A stretch of 64,000 nt of DNA from Membranipora membranacea. Its lineage: Eukaryota; Bryozoa; Gymnolaemata; Cheilostomatida; Membraniporidae. Below, in pieces: positions 1-14,707 of the stretch (positions within the stretch are counted from its first letter, which is position 1; every line of letters begins with the position of its first letter). The DNA lies in the NCBI GenBank assembly GCA_914767715.1, contig OU612068.1, positions 8,000,001-8,064,000 of the forward strand. Reading direction: 5' to 3'. The translations under genes and the position numbers were made by a program. The notes beneath the pieces are model-generated. The model did no database searches, was not told the DNA's origin, and worked only from the letters and a program-made list of their open reading frames with translations.

Positions 1-1794
1 TGACACGAACTAGTTCCTCTTACCCACATGTAATAATTTTTCAACTGATGATGACGGATTATACAGTAGTATATCACTTCTGTGTGCATATTTTGCAGAT
101 AGTTACTATCCCCCAGATGTTATGTCAACCTCATAACACAAAATGGTGTCATTGTTTTTTTTTACTAAGTGTGACACCACTATAAATATTTTTCTAACCT
201 TGTAAGCGAGCAGGTATTTGAGAACATAATTTTTTTTTTCTTAAGAGAAAAGACCTCGGGTTACAAATTTACAAGCAGAAAACATATAATCTTACCAGAT
301 GACGATGAAGAATCTGAATCTGGGTCATAGAATAATCCCATCTCAAGAATTCCTGGCGTGCAAATGGGATGTTACCTAGGGATGGTTGGGTAATTGAAAC
401 AGGATCTTATTGTATATAGAGCTTTTATTTCTTCGCTTGCTATTAACTCGCTGTCTTATAATGGGGATCAGTTGTCTGCCAAGCAAATTCAAAACTAGAA
501 AGAAAGGCAACACTTTCACAATACAATTACTCAAAATGCTTAAAATGCCTTCAAAATTCATTTGTTAGATTGAGTTATCTTTCCTTTCTCCAACTGACGC
601 CTTATGGGGAAAACATGTTAAATATCTCAAGCAATGAGTATTTATTGTTATTTTTTGCCTAGAATTGATCACTGAGGAATGAAGACTAAAGCTCACATGC
701 TCTTTTATATGTTGTCAGGAAGATGCTCTATTTTTATCATCCTAAGTGAAGTCAATTTTTTATTGGGGAGGGAGTTATCCCCTCAAGAGTACAGGTGCTG
801 TCACCCATTGCACCAAAGCCACACCCTATAAAATTGATCACCGGAAACTAGGCTACTCTTCAGTCTATATCAATGATGCAAGGGGAGATATTTATACTGC
901 AGCTGAGGTGTGTAAAACACTCAGTTGGCCTTACCAAATAAGGAATGACTGCCTTATACTGGCACGCCATCAATCCTAGCCAGGTCCTTTCAGTGTAAGT
1001 GAGATACATCATGTTGTCTAGTCGTAACTAATAACTGTTGTTGTCTTTCTGTCAGATTAAGATATTACTCTCAGATAATAACCTCAGGTTGGCCTTTATA
1101 AATCCCAGAGGTGGAGTAACGTCCATCAGGATGTAGAGCGAGTGGTCATGAATGACTCATACATAACATGCCGCTGCTGCAAATGTACGATGTTGCTAGT
1201 TGTGCACATACAACACAAATTGCGTAGACAGGAAACACCAGCCATGTGCTTCGGTGTGAAATATATATATATATATTCTAGGTCCCTGATCGAAGACATT
1301 GCAAAAAAGAACAAAGTGAATGAACTGAAAGTGGTGAAATAAATATTTGTGTTCAATGTAATAAAAAAGGAAAACGAATGAGCAAATCAGCAAGAGAAGA
1401 AAACTTGATAATAACGCTATCACTTAATTAGTCTAGTAAATTCACTAGTGATAGTTTTTATACAAAATATACAAATTTTGGCTAAAATATCAGTTCTTGT
1501 GTTCACTTTTAAAGAAAATTCAGCAAGCTGTCCTGCAGTTACAATTGCATGCTTAGCACGAGGATTGTCATTGGTGGTCTGAGATAAGTATAAACATGAC
1601 AGCACAGCTGGGTACCTTTACAAAATTATTGCACACTTTTGCACCAAGTGCGGATTCAACAGATCATTGTTCCCAAAGATCAATTGGAAAGCATCTTAAA
1701 AAAACTATTTTGATGTATAAACGATAGAAATTGCCGAATACAAGCGATGGATAACATAATCGTCACGTACATTACATAGATATTGGTGTTTATA
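1..1794. other. Intergenic, no gene recognised
   Basis: This stretch lies downstream of the BAMBI-like gene on the minus strand. The open frames here are short (under 80 codons), on both strands, and show no family motif or splice-consistent exon. An AT microsatellite lies near 1260-1276. I looked in particular for serine/threonine kinase exons that would extend the upstream receptor-like gene, and saw none in any frame. Confidence 0.6.
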
Positions 1795-4700
1795 TTAAGG
1801 TACATCATAGCTTGATATTATATTGCTGTTATTTGTGTTGAGGTCACTGCAAGTGGTCATAGAATCACTTGGATCAGTCAATAGCATAGAAGTGGGTGTA
1901 TTAGAATTCATCTTTTGCTGTACGATCCACCTCTTTCTTGGTTTGGATCTACGACGTCGATATAACCATATTTTGACGATGACTAGAATAGATGCCATTA
2001 CGACGAGCAGGAATATAATGACCAGCACTAGTAACAGTACGAATATTGGATGAACGGCACTCTGCTGATCATCATCAGATTTTGTAATACTGTCTTCATT
2101 ATATTTGGAGTTTTGTGCCCCTGTTTTGTCGCTGTTTGCGTAGCTGTCTGTGATTTCGATCCTTATTGGATATGATACTGTCTCCATTGACTCTGTCGCT
2201 TCTACAACAAAGAAGAGACATTGACATAGTAAATATAAATATATACACATAAAACATATATGGGACAACGAATAGACATCTATATCCAGCTCAGTATAGA
2301 GAATCAATTCCATTTCTTTTTTTATCAAAATTATTACCGTTTAAAATTCTCACATAGATTTTCTGACCGACCATTCATCAACTTAGGTAAAAAGAACTCG
2401 ACCAATATTTACCCACTTATGATCATCTTCCCACGTGACAGTTGTGGGAAGGCAACTCTGTCTATGAGTAAATCTAGCCTGTCTATTAGTCCAGGGAGAA
2501 TGGAATGGAATTTCATTTTCCCTGATTAGTCTAAATACAAACATGAATTAAGACTTACTAATCTCGGTAGTGTTCAGGTGGGGAGGCAGGGGTAAATGGC
2601 GATTGCAGTTGTCTGTGTAGCAGCACATGAAGTAAGGCCACTCTGCATCATATGGATCTGGGCGTATTCCGAGACTACGACATAATAAGTCTGCCTTTAC
2701 ACATCCCATCAGCACTGGCTTGTCGGCCTGTAATATAAGAAAACAGTTCATAAGCTCAATCTAGATGCACAGGAAGGCCGATCGACCCATCCCAATGCTG
2801 AATGACTGTCACTCTACATTTGCACTTGAAATAATCATGATGCTGCACTGAGTAGATCATTTCTTTATAATACTGTTGACTTTAAGGAAACATATCTCAA
2901 AATTACCAGGATTTAGATAGATAATCTTAATCTGTCGGGTTCACCACCCAGTGTCATTTACTATTAGAGTACAAAATACCTAAAGTCAGATACCACTTGT
3001 ACGTCACATATCGTCTCGGCTCTGACCATAGACTTATAAAGTCTAGGCTCTGACACACAAATGTTATATCTTTCTGCTTCATTACCAAAATCATCTGCAC
3101 TAATTTAAGGACGTTATCTATGTATGCATGTCAGGAGCAGAGAGACATTTTATCTCCTTATGATGCACTGAGGCATATATAGATATTATTACGTGATGTG
3201 GCGTGGTGCCTCTGATTCTATAGAATCAGACAGAAGCCCAAGTGTATCGAGTTTTTCATAGCGGGGGTTACATAGACTTACTAATTATTAAGTCTATGGG
3301 GTGTTATTACTTCCCCTACATGAGATTGCGATAGATTTTTTTACATAAAAGTTGCACACTTTTAATTTACTTTTATTTTAAAATACTCCTTACTCAAAGC
3401 CCAACATGATAAATTGGTAGTTTACGATCAATAGTTTTATATGCTTGATCAAGATATTATTCTGCAAGTTGGTAAAGAAATTTGTTTGTTGCCAACCACG
3501 ATTCATGGGAGGGGCACGATGATCATGGTGAGACAACTACTACATCAATATAAAGTAGACTGGACGGCACCAAAAGTACCTATAAATTACAGCAAAATGT
3601 GAATTACACGGCATTGATCAGCAAGTATTTGTGAATTGTTGAATAATCGCCAAAAAGAGGAGTGTAATTTGATTTGAGTCTACGCTAAACCTACCATCAT
3701 ATTGTTGGGCTTTTCCTATAAACCACTAGATTATGTCTGTGATTATAAGTCTACGGGATAACTTGAGGCTATGTAGTGATCTAACAAAGAGTGTACATGA
3801 CTGATACTCTAATATTGTAGTAGAAAGTCTACAATTGCTGGCAGAGAGTCCAGATTCAATGACGCCATGTTTGTTTAAAAAGCGTGAGATAGTGCGGATT
3901 GTACTATCTTGTACTAATCTGATGTGACATAACGGACTAAACAAAAAATACTTTTGATTGGCGAGCCAAAGAAATTTTGAAGTGAAAAATCCCAGCTATG
4001 CATTTCACTTTGACCCTATTGAAGACCTGATAGAACTCTACAATACACATGCGTCATCCGAGAAATGCTGACCTTTGTATAGTATTGCTTATAGCAGCCA
4101 TATTCGGGTTTATCTTGTACACACATGTTAGATCTATCTCCGCTCAGGCATTCCTCCTCATTGCAATCACATAGCAGAGCACCTGTCGAATATAAATATA
4201 AATAAAATTGTTAATAAATTGGATTGAAGAATCTTACAATAAATAGGTGTTTGTCGGGTTTTTCGCAACCTCTGCAGTTTGAACAAATGTTAGAGTGAGT
4301 TCGTACAGACTATGGTAATTACCAAAACTATCTGTCTTGTCTCCATGCTGCTAGTTAATGGGAGTTAGTTGAAAACAAGCAGACTTTTAAACTGATAGGA
4401 ATGATTTACCAGTACGCAGCGGCAGCGGCAATCACAAAAAATATAAGCCAATTAAGGGTTTGAAAACCAATCTGTGATATCTCTTTTTCTCCCATATTCA
4501 GTTTTATAGCAGTATAAACTGCTGATTGATCTATGTTGTTAATTTGTTTATTGTAAAACATGATAATAACCCTGGCCTGTGATTTTAAGGCATTTACAAT
4601 CCGCCTCATTAGCCCAGGATGCTTGACTGCTTTTGCTCAGGTTTCAAATAGATTTATGAGGCTATAGGATAACTTGCGCCTCAACAACATTACAGGTAAT

Positions 4701-7700
4701 ATGTCAGAGCCACTCCTGGCTCCTTTTTAAGGTGATCAAAGGGCGAGCCAAGCCGAGTAAACTGACACTGATATGAAGTTTTATGACCCGCACCCTAAAT
4801 AGGCTGCCATAAAACGGACCACCTTGGAGCCTAAGGCAGAGTTGATCAATGCTAACCTGTCTGGTAGATATCAGACCTGCTAGTCTCAGAGACTCGCTCA
4901 TTAGACTGTAGGTTATGCTCCTACTTTTCATTTTATGAAACCATCCAATGTTGATTTAGGAGCGAAAGGTATTGTTCTCATAGGAAATCTAAAATAGTGT
5001 TTGGTGTTTTGACCAACAGGCTTCTGCTCATAGATTTGTTACATTTGCCAAATATATGCCTCTCGATCTGTTAGCAGTGCAGGCACAAAATTATTGTGAC
5101 AGGAATAGGAATAACCAATCCGAGATAGACATTTCTGTGATATGCCTGACAAATTTAATGTTACCAGCATTTCTTCATGCCTTGTCGATCTGGCTCCATG
5201 ACTGATTTTAATCACAGATACCAGGCCTTTGTAGTTCCGATTATTCATATCGACAAGACAACCTGCCTCCATTTGATGTTCGTAAACACTTATTGGCAAT
5301 TATTATCATCAAAAATTATGCTTTTCCAGCCGTGGAGAATTAATGTGTTTGATAGTAATAAAAAAGACAGAAACATGAATAATGTTGATATTCCATTTTT
5401 CTGCGAAGCTTGATAAAATCCATAGATATGACAGGAAGTATGGATTTCTAGGAGGGTTGTTGGAGCAACTTTATGCTTCACAATGATATATCACAATATG
5501 ACAACATGTGCTTTGTTTATATCTGTCATATGGGGTACCTGTTTGTATAGGTGCTGTATAGGGCACCTGTTTGTATATAACTATTATATAGGATATAGCC
5601 GCCTGTATGCCCATCAACCACTGATTTACAGCAATGGCGTGTGTGTCTCGCATTATTTACAGTGGCAATTAAAAAGGAGCCTGTCATGCTATAAATATAG
5701 GTATCTCATGTCAACCAATTTTGTAAACTTTTTCAATAAGAATTAGGGAAGAAATTTGATGGCTCTAAATTTATTGTTTACTTGATTGTTATTTTTCATA
5801 CTTGATTAGATTAATAGTCAAAGGTATCATGTCTATGAGACAAAGACCAAAAATGTTGAAAGATTTCCATCTTGGCCTGTCGCATGTTTAGAACTGGAGT
5901 CGGGCGTCCGGAGTTCAGGCAGCTATGTCAACATCCTGACGCAATAGCGCCAACCAAATAAAATCTGACAGCAAAATAAATTGAAACCAAAACAAGCTAA
6001 AACATGTATAGATCGTCGGAGGTCACGACACAAAATGAGTTGGTAATCTAGTACGTTTTTGAGGTACAGAAACTCCTTGCAGAGTTTTCTGCAATGCAGT
6101 CTAGTGAAAGTTGGCTCAAGCTTTTAAATTTACATGATGAAGACCCGTGACTTCAACCTACTGTAGTAGAACATTTAGTAATGAAAGTGATTGATCAGGG
6201 GTCATCCGCCAATTTACAGGGTAGCTTAAATTTCAGTAGATTAATGCCCTCGATACTGCAGTACACCTCTGGAACACTTCAATTTTCTAGTTATATCAGA
6301 CCAAAAAATTTCGTATCAAAACAATTCAGATCTATTGAGTGCCCTGGATGTTCCTGTTTGTTCCTGAGATTATCCATACCAATGGAGTGTACCAAAACCA
6401 AAATTCCCTATTGCCTAGCAATTCCCAAGATGAAAAGGATCCTATCAGCCTAAGTTGAGATCACCCATGTCGACAAAGTAGATAAAGTATCTAATAAGCC
6501 TGTTTTTCTTATTTCCTAGCTCATTTATGAGCATGAGGTATTCACATTTGTTCGACAGCAGTAGATTATATTTATTATAGAGCTCTGTTATGGGAAAGTA
6601 AGGTTATGACAGCTGCTCTACCATATGCGCTATGCTGATCGCTCCTGTTTAAGTCTTGATGAATGCATTGTCTGCCTTCCTATCTAAAGTTAAGTTTGTA
6701 ATGGTGGCAAGGTCGCTTTGTATTTGAAAAACGCAGTAATTAACATATAAGTCAGCCATCCTGTTAATGAAGTATTACGGTTATGTTTAAAAAGATTTGT
6801 GTTGTGATTGAGGAAGAGACACGGCGTTTCCTTTTTTGACAAACATCAATGTGACATAAAGATCATTATCATTTTAGCCCCCTTCCCCCCCCCCCCCCCG
6901 ATCAAAAGTAATGGGAGTGTGCAGAAATAAAATGTTAGAATGAAAGATCGCTTTGTTAGTCGCATTCATGAGTAAACTATATTGTTGTTCATATTGGAAA
7001 ACTCGGTAGTGGTATCAACGGATTTTAGGGAAATGCCGAGGAATCTGTTCTCTGATTTGCACAAGACAGCTGCACTGCATTGTTCAGGTAAAGAATTCAC
7101 CTGCTGTATGTAGTCTTGTAGACAAATTAATGGAGCTCTGTCAAGACTTCTCAAGTGCTATTTTATATCGGATTAGGTGCACAATAAAACACTAGATATT
7201 GCAATAATACGACAAACATTCTCTGAATCTCAGGTCATAGCTGCAGTGTTTACACACGGCCTATAGAGAGGTGAATTTACCCAGATTTACATGAATAATG
7301 TAAATACTATAGTCAACATCATTGTAGTCATTTCGTATCATCATCAGCCCTATGATTGTCATGCCGAGCACTTTTTTGTGTATTAGACTTGAGCTAACAG
7401 TAAAGCAATTCAAAGTTCCACACTCTGTTGCTACGGTGCCTGTCTGCGTAGCTCCAGCATGACTCTGAGTAACAAGCAATATTCCTGAACCCTGGCCAAC
7501 TGATATTATCACAGCAGTAAATCTTCAATTAACCCAGTCCCAGCCGGTCTGGACACAGGTGGCGAAAGGGCAATGTGCTGGATTGAGGGATTGAGGGAAG
7601 GGCCATCCCTCAATCAGACACTGTGTATTGTCTTGTCTCCAATCATGCTGTCACAAATTCAATTCTTACACTGGGTGGAAGTTAAAACTTAATGAGCAAA

Positions 7701-7782
7701 ATTCATTTTGTGGCTTACCAGTATATTGTAGGACAGATAAGATAAGACATGCACATGTCACTAGTGATGACAACGCTGTCAT
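1795..7782 (-). CDS. BAMBI-like kinase-less TGF-beta/BMP receptor-type membrane protein
   Basis: Four exons (minus): 7782-7719, 4182-4073, 2727-2559, 2201-1795; phases 1, 0, 1 agree at every join; 249 aa, TAA stop. Exon 1 is a signal peptide beginning MTALSSLV. Exons 2-3 encode a three-finger (activin-receptor type) ectodomain. It has a CDC start, paired cysteines spaced as in type I BMP receptors, and the box CCYTDNCN followed by LPLPP. Residues about 167-190 form one membrane span, followed by RRRR. The tail is only about 59 residues, with no GS box and no kinase. Human BAMBI has the same layout and similar size (260 aa); it acts at the plasma membrane as a decoy that dampens BMP/activin signalling, so this role is inferred. 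Alternatives are another Ly6/three-finger protein, or a type I receptor that lost its kinase. The ectodomain assignment is firm; the BAMBI orthology is less so. Confidence 0.8.
6885..6899. repeat. Poly-C tract (15 C)
   Basis: A run of 15 C in the first intron of the BAMBI-like gene. Similar G runs occur at 21717-21728, 25011-25023 and 49197-49214. It is a simple homopolymer; its length may be unreliable in the assembly. Confidence 0.8.
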
Positions 7783-10700
7783 CTTAGTGTGAGTCATATG
7801 TCAGCATGTGACTATCAGGTGCTGCCTCCTCGCCAAGCCGCCAGCAGCGAACAACGAGATTTATCCTTCCTCTCCTGTTTTTATCTGATGTTCGCTGTAT
7901 AGATGGTCAGTCTTCAACAAAAAAAACAACAGAATTAATATTCCTTATCAATTTGTCATGATGATAAAACCTGCTGATAATTTCATGGATGATCAATGCT
8001 TTGCGATGACACAAATATTAGATTTAGATTTCTAAAGTTTTGACTCAGTGGTAGCACCGACTCACACCTGTCATGGATGATCAACACAATGTCAACCAGA
8101 GCATACACCTGTGCATCCTGTGTATCTGTATCCTATGTTACCTGCTTTATAATACAAGATATTAACAAAAAACACTGCTGACGCTAGAACACAAAACTAC
8201 CAGCTACCTCTGCTGTGTAGGGTACAAAATACCTTGTGGGAGATTTTTCCAACTATGCGATCTCACCTAGACACTGATATCGACTGGCGTCTAATCGTGA
8301 ATGCAACAAGCAGCAGTGAACATAGCTGAAATTGTTTCCAATTTTTGTTATGAGTAGACTAATGACGCAGAAAGCTAAGTTAATGAGACATTCATGCAGC
8401 CACCTAGGCTGACTGACATAGATGTATCATTAACAAGCTAGTACGTCTCAAATGAATGTGCCTGTTTGTCTAAAAATTCGGAGATTTGAGAAGCGAGTTT
8501 TATGTGACAATTATGTTTTATGAGTAATGAAATATAAGATGGGCTGTATTATAACATTGACACATGAGTTCCCAGATATGTCAGCTTTGATATGTAGCCT
8601 GTGTGACTCCCATAGATAATGAGGCACGACACCAAAACAACCCCTAACCATTGGCTGTGTTATTCAGTGATGTTAAGAGGCTTTAATTTCTAGGTTGAAC
8701 GGATGCAGTCAAAATCAGGGTCAGCGCCCGTCAGCCAATATCCTGTAATCTGTGTATCAAACTTGTGGCTGGTGAAAACTTCCCAACAACAAGTGACCGC
8801 TTGAGGCATCATGAGACTGAAATAGGATGCACCAAATTAAAGGCAGCATTATTTGCAACTATTATTATCCACCAAGTCTGGTAACACACAGTCTACGTCC
8901 TGCAGTAAGGCTATATGTCTGCCCAACACTGGGTAATAAGTTTCCGTGGTGAGGTCCATTTTTCAGTAATTAGGCCTATATTCCTGCGATGTACTTGAAG
9001 GAAGGCGGCGAGTATTACGATTATTTACATGATGTAATGAGGTAGGCATAGCCATCTTATTTCTCCCAAGAGACACATGGCCCTAGTTTCCAGGATACCT
9101 CGTTTAATTGCGTGAATCTCTGGATGAAACATTTATATTTTGTTTAATTGAGTGATAATTACTCTGTTAAAAATAAGCACCAATTAATTGTTTGTTCCAT
9201 GGCTATAGAATAGCTACTGCAGTGGCGCCAGAGCTAACTTAAGCAGAGATCAGCTGGCATAGTCAGATTGCCCCCGCAATGATGGCAACTCTGTGACTGG
9301 AAGCAAGAATGTGAACCTGGTCCTGGGATACCTGGCTGGCTTTTGAAGTTTTCTGAGCAGCATTGTGGTCCCACATTTTGACTAACCCCGCTTTGTTTTA
9401 TGTCTGTCAGCAAGGAGCAGGTATTACTCGATTTCTAGTTCATTGGGTAATGGAAAGCTTCAACATAGAAGCAAACCCAGGCCTTAAACTTCATCTTGAA
9501 CGCCCAATTCCATTCCGTAAAACCACGTTAACATACCAAACACATTCACCAAAGAAATTATGAAGCAAAGCAATACTGTTCAAATCCAGAGAAAAAACCT
9601 TTAGTAAGTTTAATCTTTTAGGATGTCAACTCAGTTTGAAAACTATACTTGACCGATCTGCCGACTTTAAGGAGTGAATCACCTGCACTAGCCTACTGCT
9701 GTTAAGTCTAAGACTTACCTCTAAGCTGAAGTTTGCAGACTTATATCCATAAAAGCCTATTCGTTATTGAGCCTGGCCTAGCGGGCTTTGTAGCATGCTA
9801 TAATATCATAGATTACTCAATACGTCTGTCTCTGCAGTCAGCTGCAGTCTGCACGCTTTCTAATCTTACAACATTGTGAACATCAATCTTAAGCCGAGCA
9901 ACTATTTTATTTTACTTGAGCGTGTTGTTTATAATGTCATATAGCCAGGTACTACCTTCCGACATATAAACAACATCTTTTTTATTTATATACAGAACGA
10001 TGTGGTAGACCTACCTTTAATTGATTAGATCAGAGGTGGATTGTGGTCAAATCATCACTGCTACGTTCTCTTTGATCGTCTTCAGGTCGTATAACTACTC
10101 CAGATTCTCTGCCCTGCAATCGTCGGTGGAAACCTCTGAGGTCGTCTTTGTTTCTAAGAATAGTTAATAGTTGTGAAGGCTGACCGATGTGTGAAGCCTT
10201 GTGGTTCTGACTTTCCTTTGCTGTTGCTGTTTAGAAATAAAGTTCTGTTCCCTGATGTCTTTTGATGCAATGATGCCGTGAGAAAGCTTGTGTTGTGTAG
10301 GTATGCGGCAGCAGTTGGCGCTAGATGTACAATAGTCCACTAATGACGAACCAATTAACTATAATAATCCACACAGGAGTATTTCTTAGTTATTAATAGG
10401 TTATTTTTTATCTATATATTCTATCTAGGTATAGATTCGGCCACTATAGTATTACACAGAGAATACAATACCGTCACAAATATCTCTTGACTATAAACTA
10501 AAGGTAGAATGATATGAGCTCTTCAAATTTCTACACATTAGTCTCCGTCTATGTCTCTCCTTACAGAAGGCTAGGATAAATATGACAGCCCTGCCTCCAG
10601 TCCGCCGATTATAAATGTAGCGCTTTGATTGTTTTTGTACTAATATGACTCTTCTTTTACGGTAATATTAGCTCGATTTAGACAATTGAACGAGGGGCTT

Positions 10701-13700
10701 TAGACTGGAGAAAATCCACTTGACTCTGTTTATCTGATATTGATATAAATACTAAGTACGGCCCTTCTCTGGCTCTCGTTGTGCATGAATCGTTGCTAAA
10801 GAGAGATAATGTTAGCTTGTATGATAATGATGAAGGCCATTACCCTTAATAAATCACTTACAATGTTAGAAACCAATGCTAAAACTCAGAACGCACTTTC
10901 TTAAAATCATCTTATCAACCGATTCATCTGTAAGAGTGGGAAAATAATATGATGTAATTTTTTTGGCTTGCTGGTCGGCAAAGCATGACAGCAACTTATC
11001 ATTATATAGCTTGTCACAAGAGCCCTTCCCTGCACTGTGCTAGAAGGCAGGCGCCGAATTTCATAAGTGTGTGAACTACTTTGCAGGCAGCCTGTCATTA
11101 CTCGGAGCCCTAATTGAAGGCGGGTAGGGATTTTTTGTTGGGATTAGCTAATGCTTTCATAGGAGTAATCACCACTCTAGCTGGCTGGAGGGTCTGCTCA
11201 ATGTGCCCATACATTCCATACTTGTGATGAAAGTATTACGTCTCAATAGACTATTAGAAGGCTCAGCTCTGGTGCATAACAGATAAAAATTTCACACGAA
11301 GAAAAGTCAGATGAGGATTAAAGATTTAGGAGAGTAATGATGGGAACTTCCCCCAACCCTAATGTCCACATATTATATAATTTGACAAGAACTGGCAAAA
11401 CCACTTGTGGAAAACAAAGTTTCAGTCTGAATTAAGTTATCAAATTCAAATATGATCATATAATCATATTTATAATTCAATCTAGAAGACTAGGAAGTTT
11501 AGACTACTTATGGGATAGCTCGAAATTTTGATACTGGTTTATGTGTTAAATGAGTCACCAATATGCATTGTTGTCAGGTTGATTCTTGTGTTTACCCATA
11601 GATGAAAATAATAGCACTAGCGATTAGAAGAATATAAACGGAAGTATGAACATATGCTGTGAGATCACCTACATTAAAAAAAAATCCGTTAAAACTTAAA
11701 TACTTACTACCGACAGAGTCAAGCTTGCCTCCCGGAAACACTGAATTTTCTGATTTCCTCTGAAGTTTTCCTCTCATACATGGAATATTTCTTGTTTTGT
11801 TTTACCTTTATCTTCGGCTGTTGGAGGAGTGCCACTGACAACAACCAACTTTCATCCAAGAGCTCAGCTTTGGAACTCAAGCTACCCAAGTACATTTATG
11901 AATAATATGCATACCAAGCACCTGTTTAAAATTTCTACACAGACAGCATGCCACTTGCCTATAAGGGTCCAAAGGCTAAGAATGGCTGAGATAGTCTGAC
12001 AGTCAATGATGCTAATTGCGTGAGTGAATGATAATCGGAGAAATCTGGCAACACTGTGTCTATGCTAAGTCAAGTGGCACGAGCTTATATATTCAAAACC
12101 AACAAAACACACATCAACACTGGCTGCGAGATTATTGGTTTGTCTCATTTGCACAAATGATGAGAGCATTAGTGCATTTCCCTATCTTCTCATGATGCTA
12201 GTGAGTGCAGACTGAGCTGCCCTGCCCAGCCATCCCGCGGCATCAATCCCTCCTCATTAGCATGATCGTCTTCGCTGTTCAAATATTTTTTGTTTTCTGT
12301 CCAGTCATTTTTTATCTCAATGTCGCTAGAGGATTTTAGAGGCTGCATTGCAAATTTCAACGGGCTGCAGGTCCCATTTGCATTGGAAAAACCTATAGGT
12401 TTTGTTAGAAATAGAAAAACTTAATGTCCTAAAAGGAAAAAATATTAATCTTTCTGTTCAGAAATTAACCCAGTCAACAAGTTAACTTATTTCGGATTAG
12501 ATCAGTTCCAGTAGATTAATGTCAGCGAAACACTTTTTTATGAGTTGTCTTCTCAGATATGCATGCAGCGGTATTTAGTTCTAGGCACAATGCTTTCTTA
12601 TGCCAATAAAACAAAACAAGAGAATAACATTCCATGGACATTTTAAAATATTTGAAATTAGAAGTGTAACCAATAATAGGATATATATTTCTGATTTGAG
12701 GTTGTAATAAATAACAGTCACATACTTTTGGTAAAACAGGATTAAAACATTCCTTCTATTGTAGCAAAGATACACATGTTAGATGTGACACTGAATGTGA
12801 TGAAGAGGAGACAGCAGGCGAAAGCCGATGCCAATAGAGGCCGTGATATCTCACTGGTGCCTGGAGCTGGCTGTAATCGATGACTGAGCTTTAATGCCTC
12901 CACTCGATGCTGCTGGGGTTTTGACGGTCTTCCCTCAATGCTTGGCAAGAGTTGCGCATACACTTTGGAAATCTATATTGTGGTAAAGTATGGCAAAGGA
13001 AATCAAAGATTTCTCACAAACAAAGCTATGGAACGGCTTTGTCTCTTCTAATAAGAGTGTAAAATATCTGGTTGGGATTATGTGATGGCCTGACCAAAAG
13101 TAAAGCCATGAAATATAATTAAGTCAGCCACAGTGCAGCTCCCATGAACACAAACTGGATCTCATCATTACAATGAAGAAGATACACATACAACATACAA
13201 GCGAGGCGCTTAATCAATCAAACATGGTAATAATATTTCCACAATATGACTTTCGTTCCTATCATCACTGATGTTATATATCTGGAAATTCCACTGAACT
13301 TAAATATGGCTGACTTGGAACCTCACATGTTTTGACCGTATGTGAAAGTTTCTTTGAGAAGTCATTTTAAAAACACGACAAATGGAGGATGAAAATTACA
13401 TACACACAGCTTGCACAAAGCTCCTGGCCATACACGTTTAGATGAATGAAAGCAAACAATGTAACTTACATTTATACTGTAGACTAAATTCATAACCAGC
13501 ACCAAACAACTAAAAAGTGCAAAATTATTACTTTGTCTGGGGATTGCTGCTAACATTAAAAACTAAAGGTGTCAGAAAACACCACCCAAGAGCTGATTTC
13601 TTTACTATGATCACCACCAACCCACAACAAACTGATTTCCACTACAAATGCACTACTAGTGAGAGTAAAATATTTTGCTACTAGAACAATTTAGTTGCAT

Positions 13701-14405
13701 AATAATTTTAGCTTATCACTATTTTATATTGTGCTAATGGATGGTTCACTAAAAGCACCACTTATACTGTAATTTTGATTGCCAGAGAGACAGGTGTTAT
13801 CTTGCAGATACCAAAGTTCTTTCACTAGCAGAAAGAGCTCCATTTAAATCCATGTCACAGTAGGTCAAGCAAAATACACCAAAATTTATTTACAATAATG
13901 CATGCATGTTGTTGAATTATTGCTAAAACGAATGATCAGCCATCCTTTGCATTGAGCTGTTACTGCTGTGGAAAGATAATGTTGGAAACGAGGTAAGTCA
14001 GGTGTTTGAATTTCTAGTGTAAAACGGCTGTTAGGAGAGCCCAAAATGGTGTAGTATATGGTGTAGTTTGAGATATCTTTGGTGACACTCACCTTCTATT
14101 GGCTTGTCAATATCCTGAATCATAATCCTCAAGATGGTGTGGAATTAGTCTAAGTGCTCAGACGGCTGCAATGGGAGTTAGTGGCAGTACATTATCAAAC
14201 ACTCAATGAAATTGTCTGAGCACTTAGACTAGTGTCAGATATATTTATGAACAGGGACAAGTTTGTTCCTTCTCTAGTATTTTGAAATAATTCTCCTCCA
14301 ACATAGGTATCAATCTCCTTATGGTTGACTTTTTCTATCAGAGTTGTGTTCTCTTTTGCATGGGTAAAGACATATTACAACACAATAAGTATCTTACATT
14401 GATAT
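7783..14405. other. Intergenic region without a supported gene
   Basis: About 6.6 kb between the start of the BAMBI-like gene and the 3' end of the LPMO gene. Open frames are short and scattered, and I could not link any of them by splice sites and phase. One minus frame at 12742-12963 ends in a hydrophobic stretch but has no partner exon. The only clear structure is the fold-back element at 14146-14231. The promoter of the BAMBI-like gene should lie just above 7782, but no TATA box is evident. Confidence 0.5.
14146..14231. repeat. Short MITE-like element with perfect 17-bp terminal inverted repeats
   Basis: The 86-bp unit begins TAGTCTAAGTGCTCAGA and ends with its exact reverse complement. 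Its interior shares a GGAGTTAGT...ACATTATCAA stretch with the fold-back element at 19462-19567, so the two are copies of one family. No coding capacity. It lies downstream of the LPMO gene. Confidence 0.75.
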
Positions 14406-14411
14406 TTTATT
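14406..14411 (-). promoter_or_regulatory. Candidate polyadenylation signal (AATAAA) of the LPMO gene
   Basis: TTTATT on the plus strand reads AATAAA on the minus strand, about 300 bases after the LPMO stop codon at 14708. It is the nearest canonical signal I found. Position and match are suggestive only. Confidence 0.45.
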
Positions 14412-14707
14412 GGAAGTGATTGTTCACACACTGGCTCAGTACACCTCACAGGATCATTTTAAAAGAATTTTTTGAGGAAATAGTAGAAGTTAATTTTGAA
14501 GGCATTTATCAGTTATCAGTCGAAAAAGTGTTTATAAGCTCATATCTGTTGTTACCAATTTCAAAGTTATAAAAAAAGTTTAGAGTAGAGAAAACCAGAA
14601 AAACGGATATTAATCATGGAGTCACAAGTTTGTTATAATCATGTTGGGAACAAAAACAATACGTTATACTCTGAGCTCTGATGAAATACGCCTGAAAAGT
14701 TCCACTC

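Noticed and set aside
746-979. 77-codon plus ORF
   Set aside because: No motif, no splice context and no compositional sign of coding.
12742-12963. Minus frame with a hydrophobic end, resembling a last exon of a membrane protein
   Set aside because: No upstream exon, acceptor or family motif could be found.
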